Source: Prevotellamassilia sp. (lineage in GTDB: Bacteria; Bacteroidota; Bacteroidia; Bacteroidales; Bacteroidaceae). Taken from it: a DNA stretch of 34,653 nucleotides. Each line of letters begins with the position of its first letter. The stretch's first letter is position 1. A model generated the notes under the pieces. The model was given only the letters and a program-made list of their open reading frames with translations, had not been told where the DNA came from and made no database searches. Positions 16,377 through 24,356 of this stretch are shown here, piece by piece. The stretch lies in contig VSQE01000017.1 of the NCBI GenBank assembly GCA_009775705.1, positions 1 through 34,653 of the forward strand, in the 5' to 3' direction. The translations under genes and the position numbers were made by a program.

Positions 16377-17435
16377 ATGTTCAAAGAAAACAAAGGAGAG
16401 GTGATGCACGGCATCCTTCTCATCGTCCTGTTCTCCTTCTCGGCCTTCTACATTGCCGAGTTCGACTTTGTACGCAATCTGTCCTTCAGTCCGCTCATCG
16501 TCGGTATCATCCTGGGAATGCTCTATGCCAACTCCCTGCGCAACCGGTTGCCCGAGACATGGGTGCCGGGCATCAAGTTCTGCTCCAAAACCATTCTCCG
16601 CACGGGTGTGGTGCTGTACGGTTTCAAACTGACTTTTCAGGAAGTGGCCGCCGTAGGATTGCCCGCCATCGCCGCCGATGCCATCATCGTTGCCGGAACG
16701 CTGGGGCTGGGACTGCTCTTGGGAAAACTGCTGAAGATGGATGGCGAGACAGCCCTCATGACCTCTACCGGCAGCGCCATCTGCGGTGCGGCAGCTGTTC
16801 TGGGAGCCGAACCTGTTGTCAGGTGTGAGGCCCACAAAACGGCTGTCGCCGTATCTACGGTAGTCATTTTCGGAACGCTATCCATGTTCCTCTATCCCGT
16901 TATGTACCGCTCGGGACTGATGGACGGTCTCTCCATGCAGGCCATTGCGGTCTATACCGGCTCCACCCTGCACGAAGTGGCCCACGTCGTGGGAGCGGGC
17001 AACGCCATTGACGCTGCCGGCGGGAATGTGGCGGACGCTGCTACCATCACGAAAATGATCCGCGTCATGATGCTGGCTCCCGTGCTGGTGGTCATGAGCC
17101 TGTGCCTGAACCGGAGATCCAAAGCGCAAGGAACGGAAGGCTCTGCAAAAAGCAAGATCACCATTCCCTGGTTCGCGTTCTACTTTCTGGCAGTCATCGG
17201 TATCAACTCCCTACTGCAAAGTTCCGGTTTCATCCCAGCCGAGACGCTCCACAGCTGCATCAGCTTTATCAACAACGTGGATACTTTCCTGCTGACAATG
17301 GCCATGACCGCACTGGGAGCGGAAACAAGCATGGACAAATTCAAACAGGCCGGTGCCAAGCCTTTCCTGCTGGCCGGCGGTATCTACATCTGGCTGTTGG
17401 CCGGCGGATATTTCATTGCCAAAGCCATTGCCTGA
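16377..17435 (+). CDS. YeiH/UPF0324 family membrane transporter (putative sulfate exporter)
   Basis: The 352-residue protein is almost wholly hydrophobic, with about ten membrane segments. It matches the YeiH family, named putative sulfate exporters, although the substrate is not well established. Family signatures include SFSPLIVGIILGMLYAN, TGSAICGAAAV in mid-sequence and TGSTLHEVAHVVGAG. The start at 16377 gives a soluble lead-in of eight residues. Upstream are two partly matching -7 boxes (TATCTTCG and TAACTTCG). The next gene starts 33 bases downstream, so they may share a message. Confidence 0.88.
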   Translation: MFKENKGEVMHGILLIVLFSFSAFYIAEFDFVRNLSFSPLIVGIILGMLYANSLRNRLPETWVPGIKFCSKTILRTGVVLYGFKLTFQEVAAVGLPAIAADAIIVAGTLGLGLLLGKLLKMDGETALMTSTGSAICGAAAVLGAEPVVRCEAHKTAVAVSTVVIFGTLSMFLYPVMYRSGLMDGLSMQAIAVYTGSTLHEVAHVVGAGNAIDAAGGNVADAATITKMIRVMMLAPVLVVMSLCLNRRSKAQGTEGSAKSKITIPWFAFYFLAVIGINSLLQSSGFIPAETLHSCISFINNVDTFLLTMAMTALGAETSMDKFKQAGAKPFLLAGGIYIWLLAGGYFIAKAIA

Positions 17436-17468
17436 TCTGAAAAAACACCCCGTAAAAACGCAACAGAG

Positions 17469-19718
17469 ATGAAGTTCGGTTCTCTCCGGTCTAAAAAGCG
17501 CAAATGGGTCGGGCCGCTGGTCGGCTGCCTGATTGTTCCGGCCCTCTTCCTTTTATTTTTCCCACCCCGTCTGGAACGACAGTTGTCCGCCTTATGCCGC
17601 GTGGAAGCCTGTAGCGTATACAGCCTGGCAACCGCCGAAGGCGACACCCTGTTCTTCTCGTCCGCCACAGACAGCACTCTGACAGGCCTGTCCACGCAAC
17701 GGGAATCCGCCGCAAGCGACACTGTGAGGCGCATGGGGTTCTTTGTTTCCGAAACGGGCAACGTGGTCACGGCACTTGCCGAAAAAACCGTTGTTCCCGA
17801 GAACGGGAATTTCCAAAAAATCCTCACCAACGAGAAACAGCGACTGACAAGGCTGCACCGCATCCTGACAGACCAGCTGGAAGAACTGGAGGAATACGCA
17901 CACACCCATTCCGTCACCGATGAAGGCTATAACGATGTGATGACGCTGCGTGAGAACTACATCCGCCGGTATACGGAGACCGAATCCCTGCTGCGGATTA
18001 CGGAACGCGCACTCGCATCGGACGGAGATTTCCGGATTCACCGGGAAGAGACTTTCACGGTCCGCTACGTCTGTCCGGACGATTCAGGAAACACATCCCT
18101 GTACTGTCTGCCCGGCCGTAAAGTGGCCCGCCGTGACGGACTGATGCTGCTCAGCACCACAGGAGAGTTGCCGCCGTTCGCCCCTTATCTGTCCGTCTAC
18201 CTTCTTTCCCCGCGCCATTGGTGTCCTTCGGCCGACCGTCTGTTTTTAGGACTTCCGCAAACAGCGCTCGATGCTCCCGATGCGGTGGCACTGCTGCCTG
18301 ACGCCATCGAAGTCAAAGCTCTGGACGGCTGCACATATACCGCCGACGGTTCTGCCGTCATCAACCGGCTGGGCCGGCTCACAGGCATCGTTGCCGACGG
18401 CCGGATTCACGATGCGTCCGCCGTGGCCCGCCTGCTCTACGAACACCGCAGCTACCCGCTCCGCCTCCTCTCCAACATCGGGAAAAAAGCCATACGTTTC
18501 TTCACCTTTAAAGAACCGGAAAAGCCCTGTGCCACCGAAGACGCAGAAAAGCAGATGCCCCGCAACATTGACGGCTATGCCGGCACCCGCCACCTGTATG
18601 GCCGCAAGACATACGGAACAGGCACCTACTGCGGCCGGCTGACAGAGGGAAAGCCGGAGGGATTCGGCTATATGCTCTATCGCGAAGGAAACAGATACGA
18701 GGGGCACTGGAAGCTGGGCCGGCGCGAAGGCTACGGACTGCTGACGGACACCACGGGAAGAACGGTGTGCGGCATCTGGCAGGCCGATACCCTGCGGGCG
18801 GGAAACATCAGCAAGGGTGACAGTCTGTACACCGGCGAGCTGAACTCCCGTCTGCGTCCCAACGGCTACGGGTGTCTCTCGGCCAGCGAGGGTTACCTGT
18901 ACCAAGGCGAATGGAATGACGGCATCCGGGAGGGCTTCGGCATCTCCATCGAAAAAAGGCAGATCGTGAAATGCGGCACCTGGCGGAACAACAGATTCCA
19001 CGGCGAGAGAATGGTCTATACCGCCGACCGCGTCTACGGCATCGATATCTCGCGCTACCAGCACGAGATAGGAAAAAAACGGTATGGCATAAACTGGAAG
19101 CGCCTCCGCATCACCCATCTGGGAACTTTCGGAAACAAACGCATCCACGGCACTGTCAACTATCCCGTCTCCTTTGTTTATGTCAAGAGTACACAAGGTA
19201 CGAGCATCAGAAACCGGTATTATGCCGCCGACATCGCCCAGGCCCGCCGGCAGGGCATCGCAACCGGAGCCTACCACTTCTTCTCGACACGCACGACCGG
19301 CCGGCAGCAGGCCGACTTTTTCCTGAAAACGGCCCGCCCGCAACGCGGCGACTTGCCACCGATGCTGGATCTGGAGCCCGAAGACCGCCAGATTGCCGCC
19401 ATGGGCGGACAGGAAAAGATGTTTGCCGAGGTGCTCACATGGCTACGGACGGTCAGAAAACATTGCGGCACCCTGCCCGTACTCTATGTCAGTCAGCTAT
19501 TTGTCAACAAATACCTGCAACAGGCTCCCGAGGAACTGCATGAATACCCCGTATGGATTGCGCGCTACGGCGCATTCCGGCCCTACGTAAAACTGAAATA
19601 CTGGCAACTCGCTCCCAACGGACGGGTAGCAGGCATCCGGGGATACGTGGACATCAACCTTTTCAGCGGGACGCACGAACAGTTTGAGGTCTACCGCCGG
19701 GCGGCTGCCGTGAAATGA
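17469..19718 (+). CDS. Membrane-anchored MORN-repeat / GH25 lysozyme fusion
   Basis: This 749-residue protein combines four parts. Residues 14-33 are a single N-terminal membrane segment after a basic start, with no evident cleavage site. Residues 115-185 are a charged, probably coiled-coil stretch. Residues 190-325 resemble a worn trypsin-like domain (DGSAVINRLGRLTGIV near 293), lacking the usual GNSGGP serine motif. Residues 385-515 hold several MORN repeats (GKPEGFGYMLYREGNRYEGHW and similar). Residues 522-745 are a GH25 muramidase with D526 (GIDISRYQ), D634 and E636 (MLDLEPE), all in place, so peptidoglycan cleavage is likely. It probably faces the periplasm, anchored in the inner membrane. 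The secreted nuclease gene starts 19 bases downstream. Confidence 0.9.
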   Translation: MKFGSLRSKKRKWVGPLVGCLIVPALFLLFFPPRLERQLSALCRVEACSVYSLATAEGDTLFFSSATDSTLTGLSTQRESAASDTVRRMGFFVSETGNVVTALAEKTVVPENGNFQKILTNEKQRLTRLHRILTDQLEELEEYAHTHSVTDEGYNDVMTLRENYIRRYTETESLLRITERALASDGDFRIHREETFTVRYVCPDDSGNTSLYCLPGRKVARRDGLMLLSTTGELPPFAPYLSVYLLSPRHWCPSADRLFLGLPQTALDAPDAVALLPDAIEVKALDGCTYTADGSAVINRLGRLTGIVADGRIHDASAVARLLYEHRSYPLRLLSNIGKKAIRFFTFKEPEKPCATEDAEKQMPRNIDGYAGTRHLYGRKTYGTGTYCGRLTEGKPEGFGYMLYREGNRYEGHWKLGRREGYGLLTDTTGRTVCGIWQADTLRAGNISKGDSLYTGELNSRLRPNGYGCLSASEGYLYQGEWNDGIREGFGISIEKRQIVKCGTWRNNRFHGERMVYTADRVYGIDISRYQHEIGKKRYGINWKRLRITHLGTFGNKRIHGTVNYPVSFVYVKSTQGTSIRNRYYAADIAQARRQGIATGAYHFFSTRTTGRQQADFFLKTARPQRGDLPPMLDLEPEDRQIAAMGGQEKMFAEVLTWLRTVRKHCGTLPVLYVSQLFVNKYLQQAPEELHEYPVWIARYGAFRPYVKLKYWQLAPNGRVAGIRGYVDINLFSGTHEQFEVYRRAAAVK

Positions 19719-19737
19719 GACAAACCCCTATGAAGAA

Positions 19738-20592
19738 ATGAACCGACTCACGAAAACCATCATCGCCGGCTGCGCGGTCCTGTCCGGACTGTTGGCCGCA
19801 CATCACGGCATGCCCGTGGATGGCTCCGCTCCCTCCTATGCAAAGGAGAAAACCGTTCGTCACTCTCCTGCATCACCGGTCCGCACAGCATCCGGAGAGC
19901 GCCGGCCCGAATTACCGGCACGCATGAAAGGTGTTCCCGAAAGGATCGTGGAGCATACTGGCTACACCCTGTCCTTCAACCGCACACACAACCTGCCCAA
20001 CTGGGTGGCCTGGGAACTGACAGCCGAGGAAACGGAAGGCACCGTGGCACGCAGCGACGATTTCTGTCCGGACCCGTCCATTCCTCTGCCTCATCGCGTC
20101 ACCACGGACGACTACCGTGCCAGCGGCTACGACCGCGGTCACATGGCACCCGCCGCCGACATGAAGTGGAGCCCGCAAGCCATGAACCAGTGTTTCTATA
20201 TGAGCAATATCTGTCCGCAAGTTCACAGCCTGAACAGCGGTTCCTGGGCCACGCTCGAAAAAGCCTGTCGCCGCTGGGCCGGCAAAGAGGGCAGCATTTA
20301 CATCGTATGCGGACCGGTTTTCAAAAAAGGGAAGAAACAGAAAAGCATAGGTCGGGAACACCGCATCACAGTGCCCGACGGATTCTTCAAAGTGATACTG
20401 TCTTTGCGAAAAGGACACGAGAAAGCCATCGGTTTCTACTATGCTAACCGCGCGGGCAAACAGCCGATGCCACAGGCCGCCATGAGTGTGGACGAGGTGG
20501 AAAACATGACCGGCATCAATTTCTTCGTGAACCTGCCCACCCGACTGGAACAGCGCTTGGAGGCAGAATACTCGCTCCGCCTCTGGCAATAG
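19738..20592 (+). CDS. Exported DNA/RNA non-specific endonuclease (NucA/DRGH type)
   Basis: The 284-residue product has a hydrophobic N-terminus (residues 8-21). An IAGC lipobox-like sequence places a cysteine at residue 12, so it may be a lipoprotein; cleavage after a normal signal peptide is the alternative. Residues 60-280 form the beta-beta-alpha-Me endonuclease domain. DRGH at 132-135 supplies the catalytic histidine H135, and SNICPQ supplies the metal-binding asparagine N157. Such enzymes cut DNA and RNA without sequence preference. It follows the GH25 fusion by 19 bases, so a lysozyme and a nuclease are probably co-expressed. Confidence 0.9.
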   Translation: MNRLTKTIIAGCAVLSGLLAAHHGMPVDGSAPSYAKEKTVRHSPASPVRTASGERRPELPARMKGVPERIVEHTGYTLSFNRTHNLPNWVAWELTAEETEGTVARSDDFCPDPSIPLPHRVTTDDYRASGYDRGHMAPAADMKWSPQAMNQCFYMSNICPQVHSLNSGSWATLEKACRRWAGKEGSIYIVCGPVFKKGKKQKSIGREHRITVPDGFFKVILSLRKGHEKAIGFYYANRAGKQPMPQAAMSVDEVENMTGINFFVNLPTRLEQRLEAEYSLRLWQ

Positions 20593-20604
20593 CCCACCGT
20601 ATAA

Positions 20605-20642
20605 AAAAGGAGCGTCCCGACATATAGCGGGACGCTCCTTTT
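20605..20642. terminator. Bidirectional terminator between convergent genes
   Basis: AAAAGGAGCGTCCCG (20605-20619) pairs perfectly with CGGGACGCTCCTTTT (20628-20642) around an eight-base loop. It has A and T runs on both sides and serves the nuclease gene and the lyase gene. Confidence 0.92.
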
Positions 20643-20669
20643 CTGGCCGAATTGGTCAGGGATTTGTTC

Positions 20670-21584
20670 TTACCGGTTGCAACGCTCGAAAAAGCCGATA
20701 GCTTCCAGTTCGGCCTTCATGGAGGCCTCTTCCTCGTCCGTCATGTTGCGGAAAGGAGTTCTGTTGGGACCGAGATCCAGACCGATGAGTTTCATGATAC
20801 GTTTTCCGCCCACAATATTGCCTCGGTAACGGCAAATCACGTCAATCACGTCCTGCGCAAAATTCTGCAACTCGCGGGCACGCTCCAGATCGCCGTCCTT
20901 CCAGGCATCCAGAATACCGGTCAGCACCCGTCCGTTGTAGTTCGTTGTGCCACCGATACCTCCCTGAGCACCGCCCATAGCCAGACAAGGCAAAATGGTC
21001 TCGTCCTGTCCGTGCAGCATGTCGAACTTCCCGTTCTTATAGCGCCGGCAACGGTTATACTCGTACAGACTCTCGAAAGTGTACTTGATGCCGGCAAAGT
21101 TGGGAATACGTCCGTCCACGGCTTTCAGAAAATCGAGCATGGACAGATAGGCATGATTGAACGCGGGGATATGATAGTAGTAGAAAGGCAAAGCGGGAGC
21201 CCCCGAAGCAATTTCCTCGCAATACTTCACCAGTTCCTCCACCCGGCCTATCTGCGGGAAAGGAGTGGCCATCGCCCCGATTCCCCAGGCGCCGATCCCG
21301 GCGGCGTGTTCGGCCAGCCGGCGGCTGCTTTTCGCGCAGGTGCTGCCCACGTGTACGATCACCTTGAAACCTTCGGGCACCACCCTCATCCACTCTTCGG
21401 CCAGCTGCATACGTTCCTCTTCGCTCAGCAGATAGCCCTCTCCGGACGATCCGTTAATAAAGACTCCTTTCAACCCGTTACGCACCAGCAAGGCGGCATA
21501 GGCCTCGATGGGTGCCAGATTCAAGCTCCCGTCGGCATGCATCGGCGTAAACGGAGCATCAATTAATCCTGAAATCTTTTCCAT
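20670..21584 (-). CDS. N-acetylneuraminate lyase-like aldolase (DapA superfamily)
   Basis: The 304-residue TIM-barrel enzyme carries the Schiff-base lysine K167 (GIKYT), the tyrosine Y137 (FYYYHIP) and the GSSGEG phosphate/carboxylate loop (residues 45-50). The start (GLIDAPFTPMHADGSLN) and the YYHIP motif are closer to N-acetylneuraminate lyase than to dihydrodipicolinate synthase. The likely reaction is cleavage of sialic acid to N-acetylmannosamine and pyruvate. No sialidase, epimerase or transporter gene is adjacent, so the substrate rests on motif resemblance. A promoter candidate lies just upstream and a strong terminator follows. Confidence 0.85.
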   Translation of the reverse strand: MEKISGLIDAPFTPMHADGSLNLAPIEAYAALLVRNGLKGVFINGSSGEGYLLSEEERMQLAEEWMRVVPEGFKVIVHVGSTCAKSSRRLAEHAAGIGAWGIGAMATPFPQIGRVEELVKYCEEIASGAPALPFYYYHIPAFNHAYLSMLDFLKAVDGRIPNFAGIKYTFESLYEYNRCRRYKNGKFDMLHGQDETILPCLAMGGAQGGIGGTTNYNGRVLTGILDAWKDGDLERARELQNFAQDVIDVICRYRGNIVGGKRIMKLIGLDLGPNRTPFRNMTDEEEASMKAELEAIGFFERCNR

Positions 21585-21621
21585 ACAGTTTTATATAGTT
21601 TACAGAAATTTGATTCGGGCG

Positions 21622-21650
21622 TAAAATTACGTCTTTTTTTGCGTAGCAAA
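21622..21650 (-). promoter_or_regulatory. Promoter candidate of the neuraminate lyase gene
   Basis: TTTG (21650-21647, minus), 17 bases, then TAATTTTA (21629-21622). The last base of the -7 box and the short spacing deviate from consensus. Confidence 0.35.
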
Positions 21651-21692
21651 GCCCCAGCATCGGTTATTTTCAAAGGAAAGTGACGACCACTG

Positions 21693-22259
21693 CTACCGTT
21701 TTGCCGCCCTCAGGCGACTGAGGGTGGAAAGTGTGATGCCCAGATAGGAGGCGATGTAGCCCAACTGCGCCCGTCGACATACCTGAGGAAACTGGTGACA
21801 GAAGGCTTCATAGCGTTCGGAGGCAGAAAGTGCCAGCCGGTCACGGTGAGAACGGTGCAGACGGCGATACTCGTTCTGGTGGATGATACGTCCCCAGTTG
21901 GCCAGTTCGAGATTGGTCGCGAAAAGACAGTTCAGGTCGGAAAGAGCCAGACGGTAGGCCGTCACCTCTTCAAGCGTCTCCACATACTCCTCGCTCACCT
22001 TGTCATAATACAGTTCGTCCATGCTGAAGACAATGCCGCCCTCACAAGAAAAGGAAGTGGTGAATTCCTCTCCGTCCACCACCCAATAGGAGCGCGTCAT
22101 ACCTTTCTCAATGAACCAGGCATGACGACTGAAAAAACCGGCCCGCACCAGCTGGCGCCTTTTAGGATAGCTACAAGGCGTCACCAACTGTTCGAGAATG
22201 CTCACCGTCTCGTCCGAAAGCGAACAGACTGCGCGGATTCCGGCTATGACATTTTCCAT
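21693..22259 (-). CDS. Crp/Fnr-type transcriptional regulator
   Basis: The 188-residue protein has an N-terminal cyclic-nucleotide-binding-like beta roll (about residues 20-115) and a short C-terminal helix-turn-helix (QLGYIASYLGITLSTLSRLR at the very end). This is the compact Crp form common in Bacteroidota. The phosphate-binding residues typical of cAMP binding are not evident, so the effector is unknown. It starts 27 bases past the stop of the ABC-F gene and is probably co-transcribed with it. Confidence 0.88.
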   Translation of the reverse strand: MENVIAGIRAVCSLSDETVSILEQLVTPCSYPKRRQLVRAGFFSRHAWFIEKGMTRSYWVVDGEEFTTSFSCEGGIVFSMDELYYDKVSEEYVETLEEVTAYRLALSDLNCLFATNLELANWGRIIHQNEYRRLHRSHRDRLALSASERYEAFCHQFPQVCRRAQLGYIASYLGITLSTLSRLRAAKR

Positions 22260-22286
22260 ACGGTTCTTATCCTGAAAAGAAGAAAC

Positions 22287-24242
22287 TCAACCGTTCCGTT
22301 GCAAGGCCTCCAGCTCCTCCAGCGATGTTTCCCAGGCAGATTCGGCCTCGGCCAATTGCTTCTGAATGGTTCCGTAGCGGCCGAACAGGCTGGAATCCTG
22401 CATGTCCGCGGGTGCGGACATCTGTTCTTCGAGCGCGGATTTCTCCTCCTCCAGCTGCATTACGCGCGCCTCGCACTCCGCCACTTTCTTCTCGGCCTTG
22501 CGCAACAACCGGGCCTGTTCTTTCCGCTGCTCGTAGGAGGAGGCTCCGCCCTCCTGTTTGTCCGTGACCTGACGGGACGGTTGCGCCGGAGCCTTTTCCT
22601 TTCGAGAAGGAACCGCCTTCAGTTCGTCGAGCGAATCAATCTCCTTCTTCCGCAGAAAATCGTAAATGCCTCCGATGTGCTCGCGCACCCTGCCGCCTCC
22701 GAACTCATAGACTTTGGATACCAGTCCGTCAAGAAACTCACGGTCGTGACTGACAACAATGACCGTACCGTCAAAAGCCCGAATAGCCTCTTTAAGTACG
22801 TCTTTGGTACGCATGTCAAGATGGTTCGTAGGTTCGTCAAGAATAAGGAAATTCACAGGTTCAAGCAGAAGCCGGATCATGGCCAGACGGCTGCGCTCTC
22901 CGCCAGAAAGCACCTTGACTTTTTTGTCCGAAGCCTCTCCACCGAACATGAAAGCCCCAAGGATGTCGCGTATCTTCAGGCGGATGTCGCCTTTCGCCAC
23001 ACGGTCGATGGTGTCAAACACCGTCAGTTCGCCATCAAGCAGCTGTGCCTGGTTCTGCGCATAGTAACCGATCTCCACATTGTGCCCTATCTTGAGCCGT
23101 CCACCGTAGGGGATCTCGTCCATGATACACTTTACCAGCGTAGACTTTCCCTCGCCGTTCTTGCCTACAAACGCTACCTTTTCGCCGCGTCCGATGGTGA
23201 GATTCACATCGCGGAATACGCAATGTCCGCCATAATCCTTACGCACGTCCTCACAGATGACGGGATAGTCGCCCGAACGGCTACAGGGTGGGAATTTCAG
23301 ATGAAGCGAGGAATTGTCCACCTCGTCCACTTCGATGGGCACGATCTTTTCCAACTGCTTGATGCGGCTCTGTACCTGAACGGCCTTTGTCGGCTTGTAG
23401 CGGAAACGCTCTATGAAATCCTTGATGTCGGCAATCTCCTTCTGCTGGTTCTCGTAGGCCCGCAACTGCTGTTCGCGCCGCTCGGCGCGCAAACGCACGA
23501 AATCGTCGTACTTTACCTTATAATCCGTAATGCGGCCGCAGGAAATCTCAAGTGTGCGGTTGGTTACATTATTGATGAACGCACGGTCGTGGCTCACCAG
23601 AATAACAGCTCCGGCGGACCGCGAGAGAAAAGTCTCCAGCCACCGGATGCTCTCAATATCAAGATGGTTAGTAGGTTCGTCAAGCAGGAGCACATCGGGC
23701 CGGCGCAACAGCAACTTGGCCAGTTCTATACGCATACGCCAGCCGCCGGAAAACTCTTTGGTGGGACGGTTGAAATCGGTGGGGAGGAATCCCAGTCCCA
23801 GCAAGGTCCGCTCCATCTCCGCACGATAGTTCATTCCACCCACCATCTGGAAACGCTCGCTTTCGCGGGAGAAACGCTCCACCAGCCCCATATATTCCTC
23901 ACTCTCATAGTCTGTTCGCTCGGCCAGTTCCGCGCTCATTCGCTCTATCTGTTCCTGCAAATCGCTGATATGCTCGAAAGCCTTCTCGGTCTCCTCGATG
24001 ACGGTATGCTCGTCGGAAATCACCATGACCTGAGGCAGATAGCCAAGGGTTACGCCACGCTGCACCGACAACACTCCGCTGGTGGGCTGCTGCGTTCCGG
24101 ACAGAATCTTCAGCAACGTGCTCTTTCCAGCTCCGTTCTTACCCACCAGGGCAATACGGTCCTTCCGGTTCACCACAAAAGATACGCCCTCAAACAACGG
24201 CCTGGCTCCAAACTCTACGCTTATATTCTCTACTGAAATCAT
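22287..24242 (-). CDS. ABC-F family ATP-binding protein
   Basis: The 651-residue soluble protein has two ABC ATPase domains and no membrane segments. Walker A sequences are GKNGAGKST (residues 34-42) and GKNGEGKST. Signatures are FSGGWRMRIELAK and LSGGERSRLAM, each followed by a LLLDEPTNHLD or LILDEPTNHLD Walker B. A linker rich in charged residues joins them, and a C-terminal coiled coil (about 560-650) resembles that of Uup. Such proteins act on the ribosome, either in translation control or antibiotic protection; which one cannot be read from sequence. It leads a probable two-gene unit with the Crp-type regulator. Confidence 0.93.
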   Translation of the reverse strand: MISVENISVEFGARPLFEGVSFVVNRKDRIALVGKNGAGKSTLLKILSGTQQPTSGVLSVQRGVTLGYLPQVMVISDEHTVIEETEKAFEHISDLQEQIERMSAELAERTDYESEEYMGLVERFSRESERFQMVGGMNYRAEMERTLLGLGFLPTDFNRPTKEFSGGWRMRIELAKLLLRRPDVLLLDEPTNHLDIESIRWLETFLSRSAGAVILVSHDRAFINNVTNRTLEISCGRITDYKVKYDDFVRLRAERREQQLRAYENQQKEIADIKDFIERFRYKPTKAVQVQSRIKQLEKIVPIEVDEVDNSSLHLKFPPCSRSGDYPVICEDVRKDYGGHCVFRDVNLTIGRGEKVAFVGKNGEGKSTLVKCIMDEIPYGGRLKIGHNVEIGYYAQNQAQLLDGELTVFDTIDRVAKGDIRLKIRDILGAFMFGGEASDKKVKVLSGGERSRLAMIRLLLEPVNFLILDEPTNHLDMRTKDVLKEAIRAFDGTVIVVSHDREFLDGLVSKVYEFGGGRVREHIGGIYDFLRKKEIDSLDELKAVPSRKEKAPAQPSRQVTDKQEGGASSYEQRKEQARLLRKAEKKVAECEARVMQLEEEKSALEEQMSAPADMQDSSLFGRYGTIQKQLAEAESAWETSLEELEALQRNG

Positions 24243-24282
24243 TCCTTACAATTATTCTGATCCTCTGACGGATAATCCGGCA

Positions 24283-24313
24283 CAAAATTACATCTAAATT
24301 CCGGAACAGAAAA
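24283..24313 (-). promoter_or_regulatory. Promoter of the ABC-F gene
   Basis: On the minus strand, TTTT (24313-24310), 19 bases, then TAATTTTG (24290-24283), about 40 bases before the ATG. The -7 box is a full match. Confidence 0.6.
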
Positions 24314-24356
24314 AAGTTAGGAAAAGAACCTCGCGCAAAAGCAAACCAGCGGCCGA

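Noticed and set aside
21795..24236. 813-residue plus-strand frame
   Set aside because: It is antisense to the ABC-F and Crp-type genes, whose motifs are unambiguous.
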